Part shown: piece by piece, positions 12,756-24,507 of the stretch
Numbering within the stretch: the first letter of the stretch is position 1
How the letters are laid out: each line of letters opens with the position of its first letter
Source of the DNA: Nissolia schottii
Lineage: Eukaryota > Streptophyta > Magnoliopsida > Fabales > Fabaceae
Direction: 5' to 3'
NCBI GenBank assembly: GCA_003254905.1
Contig: QANU01028836.1
Coordinates: 237,413-301,412, forward strand
DNA: 64,000 nt
Translations under genes and position numbers: made by a program
Notes under the pieces: model-generated
Seen by the model: the letters and a program-made list of their open reading frames with translations, nothing else
The model's database searches: none
What the model was told of the DNA's origin: nothing

Positions 12756-13839
12756 TGAAACACCCTAGCTAACTGTTTACGCTTAAGTTGTACGCAATAC
12801 TCACTAAGTTGTTTATTACTTGGTGGGAATACTTATAGTCCGTAATTATCCTTCAAAATACTAATTCATGAAAATATGGATCGATTTTAAACTTTTCCTT
12901 TTCATAGTTTGTATTATAAGATATGAGCCGTGCGTTGGATAGAACAGATAATACAAGCAATAGAGCCCTTGGCTTAACAGTTAACCATTCCGCATCATAC
13001 AACAGATAGGTAAGCAAACATGCGGTCCGTCATATATATTTATAAGAAGTCACATAATTATTACAATAAGTAATATACAACATCAAGTTCGTCAAAATAG
13101 AATATATGTCTGTAAAACATAAGGGCTAACTGGAACACATCCCAATTAGCCCTTGCAAAATGATGGCTTGACCCGTCCTCTTGGGGTGTCCACCTCACGT
13201 CACAGCCCTTCACAGCTCCTCATGCAACTTGGTAGAGTTCTCGTCGTAAGTTCCTAGAGTCATAAACGAGTGGGGTGAGAACGTTTCATTCTCAGTGGGA
13301 ATACTAATCCGTCACTGTCGTTTCATTTCTCAGTTATGATCCAGACCGCTCAGGGGATCTCTATATGTACATGTATACTAATATCCCTACTGATTATTAT
13401 TAGCCACACTAGTCCTGAGCAGCTTTATCTACGTTTTTAGGTGACTGGGGAATCTAATCTTGCTTTCCTAGTTATAGGTTATCGTGCTTTCTAGTCCTGA
13501 CTGTATAGGTATCGTGTCTTGTGATCACGCACCCACGTAACTTGTACTTACATACTTACATATACATACTTATATACATACATCACATATCTTATGCATA
13601 GGAGGGATCTGGAGTTCTCTTATGCGCCCTGTGGCTGCGTCCTTCTTGATACATAGTCCTTTCACCTTTGTAGTCGTGGTCGACGGCTACAACCTACTTG
13701 CATTCCCTATCATTGACGACCCGACAGTGCTCTAACCGGTGTGGTAGCTAGCCACGTAAAGATCATATAAGGAAGACAAGCAACGATAGGCACAACCGCC
13801 CAACTAGTGGAGGGATGGCGAGGTATCGACCCTGTGACT

Positions 13840-14040
13840 CGATCAAGCGTGGACTCGTAGGTCAGCCCTGTGACTTGACCTCGCATACTTTGTTCATTCA
13901 TCCAATGGGCCCATTATTAAGTCAGTCCTATGCCTGTAATAAGGCCTATGCCTTCATGGTCAGGCCAATGCCTGTGTTCATAAAATCAGGTATGTGCCTG
14001 TGTTATCGTGGTCAGGCCTGTGCCTACATTCATAACCAAT
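13840..14040 (+). repeat. Degenerate minisatellite inside LTR copy A
   Basis: Repeated 'gtcaggcc(t/a)(a/g)tgcct' motifs about every 35-45 bases (near 13860, 13921, 13960, 13987, 14010). At the equivalent place LTR copy B has a different array (53093-53490). Confidence 0.6.
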
Positions 14041-14369
14041 CCATCTTGCTGGACAAGTAAGGGGCTTGTCCGTTGGACGTGCCAAGAGAAAGGAATTTCC
14101 TATTATATAACTACATCTTCTTCAAGGTATACCGGACCCTCTGTGGCCAGAACCTTCTTAGGATATCATTGGTTCCATATGTTCAGTTATGCACTTTCGT
14201 TATTTTATGTGATCATATGTCTAGTTATCTAAGATTATCCTAACATTCTAATGACAACCCATTTCCTCATGATACATCATCATAAAATATAACACATAGA
14301 GTATAACAACGATTATGGCGTGAAACTGCGATATATTAGTGCTTTTCTGAAAATGCCCGCTTTCTATCA

Positions 14370-14720
14370 GAATTTAGTTAACACAAACCGAAATGGGTTC
14401 AAGACCTCACCCCAAGGTTTTGGATAGCCCTAATATCATTTTTCATACTTATAAACCCAGATTTTGAACCCAAAATCTTGAAATTACTGTTTTTCCTACC
14501 CAAAAGTGCTATTTTTTGACCAGTAAAATAACCTGATTTTCTTTGGAATTTTAGTTCTAAAAAACCCGAAGGGCTCAAGGCTTGACTGTAAGGTTTTTGA
14601 TAGCTCTAAACCCATTTTTCATGAAAACAAACCCAGATTTTCAGTCCATTTCCCGAACTTCCCATTTTGCCCTTGTGTGCCTAAAAACGTCTTTTTTTGA
14701 GAAATTCGTTGGGGCCTCCA
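14370..14720 (+). repeat. Two tandem 176-bp units inside LTR copy A
   Basis: Units start at the 'gaattttagtt'-like blocks at 14370 and 14546 (176 apart) and share 'ggttttggatagc', 'catttttcat', 'aaacccagatttt' and 'cccattttgccc'-type blocks. LTR copy B has three such units at 53790, 53965 and 54141. Confidence 0.75.
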
Positions 14721-15852
14721 AAAATCAACAAACTTAACATCACTACTCAATTTTCGTGCAAATTCCAGAAATAACATTAGTTTTTCATGATAAAAAAACC
14801 AGCATGCAATTCCTATCCAAAACGTGTTAGATTCCCATTCCAAGCTTAGGTATACCTAAATCTTGACAGAGTCACAGATAACATCAGCAGTTCCCAGACA
14901 AACAATCAACAATATATATACAGTCATAATCACCTATGAAACATCCTAACAAGCCTCATAAGCAGTGGGTGGTCAGATTACCCACAATCATCCATACATC
15001 GTTGCCCTGGCATATATTAAATAACACAGGATAGTTGCACATAATCACACACAATCACATGAGAGTCACCAAGCAGGTGAGCAAGCTAGGTTTACCCACT
15101 TCCTTAGAGTCTTGTGGATGGTTAGGGAGGCGAGGCAAGGATTCCAAGAGTGTGTAGCTTTCCTGGCTAGTTTTCCGATTTTCAGCAGCGTAACGGCAGA
15201 GTTTCTGAACGGAACGAATTTGAGCAGAGACTAGGAAATGAGAAAGTGAAAAAATGAAGTGCCATGGAGGGCTATTTATAGCCTCCAAGGCCAAATGGTC
15301 TTGGCCAAGAATGGCCACATATTTTTCTCAAAAAAGAAAAAGGAAAAAGAAAATAGGATTTTGGATGATTATGCCTAGTCAAAGCTTAGTCATATTGACT
15401 TTTTGACCAAATACTTGGTCCATATGAGGAAAGAGAAACTGTGAGAGAGACGGAAGATTGCCTTGGCCATGGGGCCTACTTTTCAGTCCAGTTTGATCGT
15501 GTTTGGTCATACATTGTCCGGGTGCATCGCGTATGGCTGTCTGAAAAATATCCCGGACCCGCCATCGTGATCTCTTAATGGTTCTAGTGAGGAATTTTAG
15601 GTCCAACTAAGGTATTTGTAAATTTCTTTTCATACAAGTTTTTTTTACAGATACCTTTGATGTGTGATTAATTTTCGGTGGCGAAAGACGATAAATTCAG
15701 TGTCTGCAGATTTTCGCAAAATTACGAACTATTCCGTTATTTGGTACTTATGGGGGATAAAATTGGGATTTTCAACCGTAATCCAATTATATTACTTATA
15801 TATCTATTTATTAGGCGAAATCTTTGCGAGGGGAAAAAATCAGGATGCTACA

Positions 15853-16020
15853 GATCCGACCTAACCTGACTCAAAATGGGTCGGGTTGGGTCGGATTGAC
15901 GGGTCAAACCCAACTAATCCGCCATATATGGTGGGTCGAGTCTCGATTCCAAACTATGTGACCCGACCCTACCCGACAACCCGACCGTACATATATAGTA
16001 TATTATTATTATTATTACAT
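15853..16020 (+). mobile_element. hAT-type subterminal segment, right part
   Basis: Continues the hAT-type end at 12719 after the LTR insertion. It holds clustered 'gggtcggg', 'gacgggtcaa' and 'acccgacc' motifs in both orientations, typical of hAT subterminal repeats. An (ATT)n run follows near 16001-16016. Confidence 0.5.
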
Positions 16021-16039
16021 ACCTAACCCTAACCCTTCA

Positions 16040-16365
16040 TTCATTTCACATTTTCACTTCAGTTTCTTCCTTCCTTCCTTCCTCTCCAACCCGACGTCAA
16101 TGTAGACACCGACGCCGATGCTCATACTGCTCCTTCCTTCCTTCCATTCCCACTGCTCATACCTTCCCCTTCCCCATTTCTTCGTTCCTCTTAACCTAAA
16201 TACCTAATCCTACTACTCATACCAGATCCCCTTCCCTATTTCTTCTTCTTCCTGCACCTACAGTATCCATGGCCACTGCTCCGCTGGCCAGAAGCTCTTC
16301 GTCAAAGTCTCTGGCACCTCCACTGCCACCCGTCCACTCTCCGTTTCCATCTTAGAAGGTTTGAT
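16040..16365 (+). other. C-rich, exon-like segment of unknown origin
   Basis: After a (TTCC)n stretch, 16255-16365 is markedly less AT-rich. One frame there uses mostly C-ending codons and reads 'GQKLFVKVSGTSTATRPLSV', ending at a possible splice donor 'GAAG|GTTTGATT' near 16358. I do not recognise the protein. It could be a first exon carried by the hAT-type element or a captured gene scrap. Confidence 0.3.
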
Positions 16366-17750
16366 TTGATTTTCCCTAATTTTAACCCTAATTTTGATTT
16401 GATTTTAGTCTCCCTATTTGTTCTTCTTCTTCTTTTTCAATGATTTTGCTATCCCTGAGCCTGTGAATATTTTTGTTATTCTGTATGGTAGTTTTTGGAG
16501 GTTGGTTAGTTTTTTACAGCATGTCAACATGCCTTGTTAAGGATTGTTCAATGAAAATCAGGGTGGCTTGATGTTTGATTGGGCTTTATATTTGATTTGG
16601 AAGTATTGCTATTTTTTTGTGGTTTCAATTGACCAAACAATTTAATATCTTTTGACTATTTGGTTTGAGTATGTGTTCCACAAGTCCTAAGCTAGATTTC
16701 TATAATTGATTGAGCATAACTCAACCCTAAAATAAAAAAGTATTGTCCAAACTATTATAAAGACTATTTAGGTCATATGTCTAATTGATGTGAGAATTAA
16801 CTTACTCCTCTAATAACTAAAATTAGACGTTTGAAATATAAAGTTTGCGGAACTAAACATCTCCAAATGACTTAATATAAAATATAAGACATAGGCTTTA
16901 ATACCATCTTAAAATTGAGTGAGTTTGATAAAATCCAAAAATCTAACTCAAGGAAATATCAGGTTACCCTAGCATAAAGGTTGTCAATGCATGATAAGAA
17001 AAGCGAAACTTAATTTTATGCATTTTTTGCATAGTTTCATGCAATGTTTTTGCATAAATATATATACAGTATGGATAAGCTACTACTTAGCGATTGGCTT
17101 CAAGCAGCATATAACCAGAAAAGGAGAGCTATGTTGATAGAGTCAGAAAGTACGTTATATCTTTGTCATAGATAGTGAAAACTTTCAAATAGATAAACAA
17201 TCTTTTTTCTTTTATACATATATAAAGAAAAGAAAAGAATCTTAGGCTTGTCAATTTCTGTAATCGTTGTTGTTTTTCCTTTTGTTTGTGTGAATTATGT
17301 AGTAACTTGGATGCGGAAACTAGAAAAGAAATAGACTGACCATGCAGTGCGTATAATTTTGAAAACAACTTAGATTGGTTATTTATATCTATTTCATTTA
17401 ATTTTTGGTTTCTCCTTTAGTATCTATCTAATTTAATAGATATAAATATTTTGTTCACGTGATATCAAATGATCGGCTAATAAATTTAAAAAATTTAAAT
17501 TAAAAATAATAAAAAAATTATAAGATAATTAACTATGTGTATACTATTTATTGGTTTGAAATATAATTTTGATCAATATTGCGTCATTGATTTTGAATTT
17601 TGTCTCTCTATATATATTTTTAATTAAATCAGTCCTTATACTGTTATACATACAATTTTTTGTAGAAAAGTCACTACGCAATATTAGAATCCGTCAGTTG
17701 CCACATATATGATAGCTAATTAATTAAGCTACTTTAAATGTAGGAAAAAT
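16366..17750. other. AT-rich sequence, no gene seen
   Basis: Begins like an intron (TTTAACCCTAATTTTG) and continues as AT-rich DNA without coding blocks. Confidence 0.45.
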
Positions 17751-17769
17751 AAAAATTTGTGTGTACCTC

Positions 17770-18000
17770 TTTTCTACCATCAATTTATCACCACATTAAA
17801 TTCATATTTTCTCTCTTCTCTTTCTCACTCTCCCTCACTCTCTCATACTTCAATTATTATTATTCTTCTTTTATTCTTTTTTTTTCCTCTCTTCTCCCTC
17901 TCAATCTTCTTTCATTTTTTTCTTCATTTTCATTTTCATTTTATCACAAATATTTTTTTTCTTTCGTCCTTTTAGTTTTTTTAGTTCGGCTTTCTTCGTT
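17770..18000. repeat. Pyrimidine-rich low-complexity tract
   Basis: Long T/C-rich stretch (TCTCTC, TTCTTC, TTTTCATTTTCATT). It creates overlapping open frames of low complexity that I do not call as genes. Confidence 0.8.
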
Positions 18001-18084
18001 TTTCATATACACTATCATTTTTCTTCTTCACAAGATATTATGAATCTCATATTTTTCATTTTCGTATTCGTTTGTGCAGTTTTT

Positions 18085-18590
18085 CAGTTTTTCAGATTGT
18101 TAAAAAGTTTGTCCATGTGTGTAGAAAAGTTTGTACATTATTATTAAAAAATTTGTGTAAATAAGCACCAAAGTTTTCTTCTTCATATTCGTTTTCATTT
18201 TCGTTTTCAGCAAATTTTTTGTTCCTAATTGTTCAAAAATTTGTGAATGTGGGTAGAAAAGTTTGTGCATTCTTGTTCAAAAGTTTGTGCATGTGAGTAC
18301 CAAAATTTTCTTATTATTCATTTTCATTTCATTTTCGTCTTATTATTTGTTTCTGCTTGTTAAAAAGTTTGTGCACATCAATTTATAAGTTTGTGCATTT
18401 ACTTTAAAATGTTTGTGCATATTAGCGAGTGAGTCCACTCACATAGAGTATGAACGGGGAGCAAGAGAGAACGACAATTACTTTTTCCTATTTAATATGC
18501 GATAGGTCCGATGTGGGGTGGTTTCATATGTGAAAAATATTTGTGCATGTGTGTGCAAAAATTTATGCATTCAATATCTCTTTGTATAAT
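18085..18590 (+). repeat. Repeat family with iterated AAAAGTTTGTGCAT motif, copy 1
   Basis: At least eight variants of 'aaaagtttgtgcat' occur between 18100 and 18575, irregularly spaced. The right part (about 18425-18590: 'gagtccactcacata', 'acaattactttttcctattt', 'tgtgcatgtgtgtgcaaaaa') matches the reverse complement of 25770-25930. Confidence 0.6.
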
Positions 18591-18599
18591 ATACATATA

Positions 18600-19615
18600 C
18601 CATACGATGACAACAAAATCGGTGTACACCTAACACTACTGGTCATTCTACATATACTATTAATGAAATGTGTGTGTTCAAGTTATTTCACTTGTTTAAT
18701 AGGTTAATATTTTTTTTGGTAAGGGTAGTTTTTTGTTAAGGGTTTAATTGGTTAATATAAGTACGTTTTCATAAGCTTTAAAAAAAAAACCTTTGTTCAC
18801 TTAAATTTTCCAAGTAGAGTTTTATTTTTGTATTTATAAGATATTTTTAGAAAAACTTTCTCCTACTCTAATTCTTTTAGAAGTTAAATATTGCTAGCTT
18901 TAATAAAAGTGGTCTTTTAAAAAAATAAACATTTTCTAAGTTACACTTAAACACCATTTTAATAAGAAAAAATATTTTTTTCATAAGCAAATTGAAACGT
19001 ACCCTGTATAATATTTGTAGAGACCCAAATTATATTTTATTTTAATTTTAATTTTAATTTTAAATTATCCATTTAAAAATTTCACGTATTTGTATTTAAT
19101 TTTAGAATTAAATAATAAAAAAAATAAAAACTTGATGTAGACCTCCTTTAATTTTTCAAAACCTAGCTAGGTGAAGGGGTAGAGAGGGGGTGGTGTTTTG
19201 AAGGCTACTTCCATTGAATCAGATTCCACTCTCTATCTGACCCTACAACTACTCCCCCACATCATCACTGTTCTAATCTTGAACAAGTGCATGCAGATTC
19301 TATCTACTGAAATGTCTACACCCAACTACAGAGAAAATTACATGGAAATTGTTGCCTTGACAATCTAATTTAAGATTGTGAAAGATGGCGTGTGGTACAA
19401 ATTGTTTTCGAGTGCCTCAAACTTAAATGCATGGACAGCCATATATGTCCATCATCTATATTGTCACTCCTATGTCGTCATCGTAAGCGTCACGATTTAT
19501 TTGTGCTATATAGTGCTCCAATAGTCACATTTCCATATGTACCAAAAAAATAGTCACATTTCCGTAAGTTATATCTTTCACTATTCGTAGAAGGAAACCA
19601 TTGTATATGCTTTCA
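18600..19615. other. AT-rich sequence, no gene seen
   Basis: Includes 'ttttaattttaattttaat' runs near 19040-19065. No coding or terminal-repeat evidence. Confidence 0.45.
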
Positions 19616-19617
19616 TA

Positions 19618-20075
19618 TTGTCACGGAATAGGACCAAGGACCCCAATTAGGACCTCATTCAGGTTCATGGATCATGAGCTCCAAGTCCATGACACTTGTA
19701 CGAACTCATTCCCGGATTAAGAAATTAGATTTAAGGCATTTGGATAAATCTCCAAATTGAAAGGAAAATTTGGCATACCGAAAATTCTCTGGAACCTAGA
19801 GAAAAATTCGAAATCACGAAATCTCATTACCTGCGTCCATCTCGCCATCTCGAGAAGCCTGACCCCATGTATAGATGAGGCCGAGCTCGCTAGGTATTCC
19901 TTAGAACTTATCTTTGATTTTACATCCTTATCCTACATCGACTTACTTGAGCATCGGAATCCTTGTAGGTACCCTCGCCACTACCTTGGAGATACGCTCC
20001 TACCCATTCCAAAGATCACTCTTCTCGGTACACATATCAATGTGGATTATTGTCTTCATTCTATTTTTTTTTTTT
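19618..20075 (+). mobile_element. Gypsy-type LTR fragment
   Basis: Starts 'TGTCACGGAATAGGACC'. The segment 'cgacttacttgagcatcgga ... ccttgtaggtaccc' at 19938-19975 corresponds to the U5 motif of plant Athila/Tat-type gypsy LTRs ('ctgacttgagcgtcggag...gcaggtacc'). The composition is higher in GC than the surroundings. No partner LTR, PBS or coding region is attached, so this is a solo LTR or remnant. Confidence 0.55.
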
Positions 20076-20291
20076 GGTTTAATTTAGTTTAATCAATGAC
20101 TAGGTTTGAATACTACATATGTAATAATTAATCATTAGTTTTTTTCTTCGGGAATTACTAATCTTACTTAAAAAAATGAAAAAGAAATGAAGTTATTCTT
20201 ATTGCACACGGGCTACCTATAATTTGTTCCCATTTAATATTAAGGAGAAGTTAGTAAAATACATTAACTTTTCCTATAATTAATCAGAAGT

Positions 20292-20575
20292 CACTGCAAA
20301 AAAAAAAAACACGTTGAATAGTGTTGGTTAATTTATTTTATTTTGTGACGGTTTTTTACTCCCACTAAATAATTTGTGACAGTTTATAAAACTCTTACCC
20401 GTGCCTACAATCAATTTGTTGTGGTTTATAAACTATACATTTTTAACTTCAATTACAGTGTATTATTGCATGGCAGTTTTAAACAAACCTCTTCAAAATA
20501 TTGACGGTTTTCATTTTTTCGGTGGTTTAAAACTGCCGCAATATGGTATTATAGGGACATTATAAAATAAACAAA
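20292..20575 (+). mobile_element. Single CACTA-type terminus with subterminal repeats
   Basis: 'CACTGCAAAAAAAAAAAACA' at 20292 fits the CACT(A/G)CAAGAAAA-type end of plant CACTA elements. It is followed by iterated subterminal motifs ('gtgacggttttt', 'gtgacagtttataaa', 'gtggtttataaac', 'ggtggtttaaaactgc'). No opposite terminus or transposase was found downstream. Confidence 0.55.
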
Positions 20576-23515
20576 ATATTATTCACAATAAAATATACCA
20601 CTAATTTAGCCCAAAATATAAAAATACATCAACAGCAAAACACAACTATACTAGGATCTAGAATATTTTTTTTGGGGGGGGGGGTGGGAGTAATTATTGT
20701 CAAGTACAATCCAAAAAACATGTTACTTTGTATATCTAAATGAAAAATTTATAAGCTATACACATTACATCAGTACATTTGCAAAATGAAAAACTAACTT
20801 ATCCAGTTCAAATATTCAAATCCTCCCTCTGTTATATATTCAGTAATCAAAATCCAATTGAACATTCACCAATTAAATTTTAGGCAAGAGTCTCATAAAA
20901 AGTCTCTCTTCTTGTTAGTAGTAATATCATCCTGCATTAAACAGTATGTATTGGGATAAACATTACTGAAACAGAAATAATAAATAAATAAATTAAAACC
21001 ACAACAAAGAAGGAAAATTCTAACATGGGGTTGCAAACATGAATTTTGAGTTTCTTGCTGGAAAAAGAGAAAAAGAAAAGAAAGAGTAACTGAAAGCCTC
21101 CCGTTCTACTTTGTAATTCAGATAATTCTAAGTCAATCAAAGTACTATAACTTATCATTTTGAAAGTTTAAACATAAATTAAGATTTTATTTTTGTTATA
21201 AATGTTAAGTTTATGGTGTACATTACCTTTTTTTTAATGTTAATTACATTATGTTTTATTAGTTGATTTTCTCACATAAAAAGATTAATGTGGTGATATT
21301 TTTAATTATTAAAGAATTAATTTGATAAAAAAAATTTGGAGAATAGATCCAGTGACCGTTATACTTTTGAAGAGCTAATGTAAGGTTCTACTCTAAGTTC
21401 TTATTTAAATTGTAAAGATCAAGACACAACCATTAACGTTCACAAAACCCTAATCATTATTTTCCTCTCTTCTCTTCTTCTATTTTTTGCTAGCGAGTGT
21501 TAGAGAGAGGAGTTGTTATCATTGTTCTTTGATGACAGTTCTAACGTTTATCTTTTTCACTTTTTGGTATTTTCTCTATTAAATAAATTAAAATGCCTAG
21601 ATCTATTAGATCTAAGCATAGTTTGTGAAGAACCACCTCTACCTAATGTTTAAATTGATGGGTAGAGCCAATAGAATGACTTCATGTGTCTTTTTACACG
21701 TCATGCAATAACTCTTTTGACTTGTAGTTTGGTTAATTTTTGTTCGAAATGGGGGTCAGCAATGATCGAACACTTGACATCTTGATCATAGTAGCTTCGA
21801 TACTATCTCAAGAACCGTCTCTCCCAAAAAGCTTAAGTTGATTGGTATAAGCAATTGAATGGTTTCATATGTCTCTTTACATAGTTATTCAGATTTGTCA
21901 TTTTTTGAAATGAGATATCTTATGTTTTTGTTATTCCCCTTGTGGTCGCGTTGGTCCCCTCCTGGGTGTGTTGGTGTGCTTCTTTTATATGATCTTACAT
22001 ATGATAAAGGTGTTTAAATCTATTATGAGAGAAAATATAATATATTCTTCAAAAAGTAACATTTTTTTGTGTTTAAACAAAAAAATAGCTACGAATCATA
22101 ATAATTTAGAATGCACAATGTTTTTGTTTTTATTTATTAGATTTTATGTATTATTTCTAATTTGTAAGAGCCAGAAGACTTCTTATGTATACATTTTTTT
22201 TCTTTGTAAAAAAAATGAAGAGAGATACCTATTTTGCTTATTTAATTGCAACCTCTTTAGCTAGTGGACCAAATGGACCGCTGCCGGCAATGGCTATTGC
22301 CTAAAGACCAACCTACAACATTTTTTTTTAATTTTAATTAATACCTACTTTTTAGTAGATTTAGTTAGTCAAATGAGATGTAGAGATGTAGCCACGTAGC
22401 TTAAAATGACATCTCTTCTAGGCTTAGGAAATAGATAATAGTTGGGCCAGGACTTAGGAGTTCAACTTCACTCTGCCTTGTTTCTCTATTATCTACTCGC
22501 TTTACTAGGATCATTTAAAAACAATGGCGTAAAATTACATTTCATTATAAAAATTTGATCAAAAGTTGTCATTTATTAATAATTACACTTACACTTAAAA
22601 AGTATGCTTTTTATATGTAAAATATAATATTTTTATTAACTAAAAAGTTACACTTCATAAATTAAGATCATTTTTATTTAAGTCACCTCACAAAAGTAAT
22701 ACATTAGCTTAAAAGTGTTACTTCTGTTAAAAAACAATACTTATTAAAAATATAGCATATCTTATAATATATTGTAAAGTTAAGGTTATATTTTGTTGAG
22801 GGTTGCTTAATTGAGGGTGACTCTATGCTATGAAATGCAGCTCTTGATCAATAAAAGTGTTCCTTTTATACCAAAGAATACATTTTTAAGAGTAATTAAT
22901 AAAAAAAAAATGATCTTAGATCAAATTTTTTTTAGTGAACTCAAGTATAAAAACAGAGAAAAATAAGTATATTAGCCGAGATTTATTTGAATGTAGTTTA
23001 AGATTATAATTTATATTCTCTGTAAAAAAAATTATATTATTATTTATTCATGTATTATTATATGAGAAACTTTTAAGATACAAAAGTAAGATTTAACTGT
23101 TTTTCACTTACGTGACAATCACAATGTTAAAAGAAATATTTTTATCACAAGTGCAAACAAACACACTTAATGTTTAATTAGATGACAATCAATGCATAAA
23201 AATTAATCTCACTTTTTTTAGCCCATGAAAAAAATGGTTGACCCAACTTGACAATATTTCTACCTCTTATTTTATCTTAAGTAATTTAAAGTAAATGCAA
23301 TTTAGAATAAAAAAAAAATAAACTTAACAAATAGTAGTAAACTTTTACATGTAAAAAATTATTGTACAAAAAAACGTTTAAAAAAAAGTAAAAAATGTAT
23401 AATGTACAAATTAAATATTTTTTGGATAGGTACATATTATATTTTATTTTATGAGAATAATTGGCATTCATAGTGTTTCATGCGAAATAATTTCGGGGAA
23501 TCTCTTGCAAACGCA
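20576..23515. other. AT-rich sequence, no gene seen
   Basis: Contains a G-run at 20674-20684 and long AT-rich stretches. Near 21780-21800 'aatgatcgaacacttgacat' resembles a SINE/tRNA box B but no box A partner is clear. Frames such as 21968-22264 are low-complexity A/T-driven. Confidence 0.45.
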
Positions 23516-23519
23516 ATAG

Positions 23520-23637
23520 ATTATTTTAAAGGGGACACTCTATTGCGGCGTTCTTGGTAAACATTACCTTCATTAAGACTCGAACTAAAGACATTCACCA
23601 TACTAAGGCAATGCCTTAACCACTAAACTAGCATCAC
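23520..23637 (-). mobile_element. tRNA-derived SINE
   Basis: On the minus strand a box A-like 'TAGTTTAGTGGTTAAGGC' (23630-23613) is followed at tRNA-like distance by box B 'AGTTCGAGTC' (23587-23578). This is the internal pol III promoter layout of plant SINEs. The 3' end and target duplication could not be fixed. Confidence 0.6.
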
Positions 23638-24285
23638 TTTTTGTAACATTTTATACAATCATATTAATATAATTTTATTATTTTAATTTTTCTTTTTAAA
23701 CAAACCCTAAATTAAAAGCATAGGCTGAGTTTTGATCTTCACGGACTTTGGAACCACTTGGTTTAGGAATCAAATCAATCAAATGCCTTACAACTAAAAT
23801 GGAATGATTTCAAAATCAAATCAATTCTTATTTTAACTTTCCATGAAATTCATTTGTCAATTCATATTCCCATGACTTCCCAATTAAATAATTTTTCATT
23901 TATAAATAAAATGGATTCCCAAATTTTGGAAATGGATCCTATCAATTAGATTTTTTGTTAAGTATGATCTTTAACCATTAATTCTTTGTTGCTTATATCA
24001 TGTATGGAGCACACCTCATTAATTAATGGTGGGAGATCACATTTAACAATATATGATGAGAAATCTAATTGAGAGGTTCTATTTCAAATTTTATCGACAT
24101 TAATTACGTTCCCAATCATGTATTGTGTGTTGAGAATAATTCTCGTTTAGTAGGTATTTGGATATTATTGGTCTTGTATGTTTCGGACATAGATCTTGTA
24201 AGGAATTTTGATATTATTGGTCCTGTATGTTTCGAGCTTAGATCCGGAAAGATGATTGATTATTGTTGTTGAATGTTATTTTATT
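23638..24285. other. AT-rich sequence, no gene seen
   Basis: Has a small direct repeat: 'gatattattggtc(t/c)tgtatg' at about 24163 and 24209. No coding evidence. Confidence 0.45.
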
Positions 24286-24289
24286 GAGT

Positions 24290-24506
24290 CTGTAACAGGC
24301 CACAGTAACAGGCTGTTGTAACAGGCCAGACAACAGATTCTTTTATAATAAAAAATATACACAGATAGGCCTATCAGGCTTCAGTCTAGGCCAGGCCTCC
24401 CAAACAGGTCATGCTAGACTAAAAAAAAGCCAATGATAGTTAATAGGCCAGACTCAGGCCAAAAACTAATGAGACAGGCCTGGCCTAGCCTGTTCTCATC
24501 CCTATG
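24290..24506 (-). mobile_element. hAT-type terminal segment
   Basis: The right end reads, in reverse complement, 'TAGGGATGAGAACAGGCTAG', a hAT-like TAGGGATG terminus. It is followed by clustered 'aggcctgg', 'caggcct' and 'taggcc' subterminal motifs across the segment. Further 'aacaggcc' motifs at 24293-24330 suggest that the left part belongs to the same element. The other terminus was not identified. Confidence 0.5.
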
Positions 24507-24507
24507 T

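Larger units (their letters stand above)
12756..15852 (+). mobile_element. Solo LTR of a gypsy-type retrotransposon (copy A)
   Basis: The unit begins TGAAACACCCTAGC and ends GGATGCTACA (TG...CA), with near-identical 5-bp flanks GATTC (12751-12755) and GATCC (15853-15857), as expected for a solo LTR with one mutation in its target duplication. Length 3097. It is homologous along its length to the LTR at 51936-55511: shared blocks are near 12880-12930 ('aaaatatggatcgatttt'), the 'ggggtgagaacg' region near 13270, the 'aggaatttcc...accggaccct' region near 14090-14140 and the tandem 'acccgaag' units at 14370-14700. Long LTRs starting TGTAACA-like are typical of Tekay-type Ty3-gypsy elements. That lineage is an inference. 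No internal retroelement genes are attached. Confidence 0.75.

Noticed and set aside
12756-15852. Possible protein-coding genes in the GC-balanced stretch at 13.2-15.6 kb
   Set aside because: The frames are not conserved in the homologous LTR at 51.9-55.5 kb and lack domains; composition reflects LTR sequence.
17757-18043. Open frames rich in Ser/Leu/Phe
   Set aside because: Low-complexity pyrimidine tract; two overlapping frames equally open.
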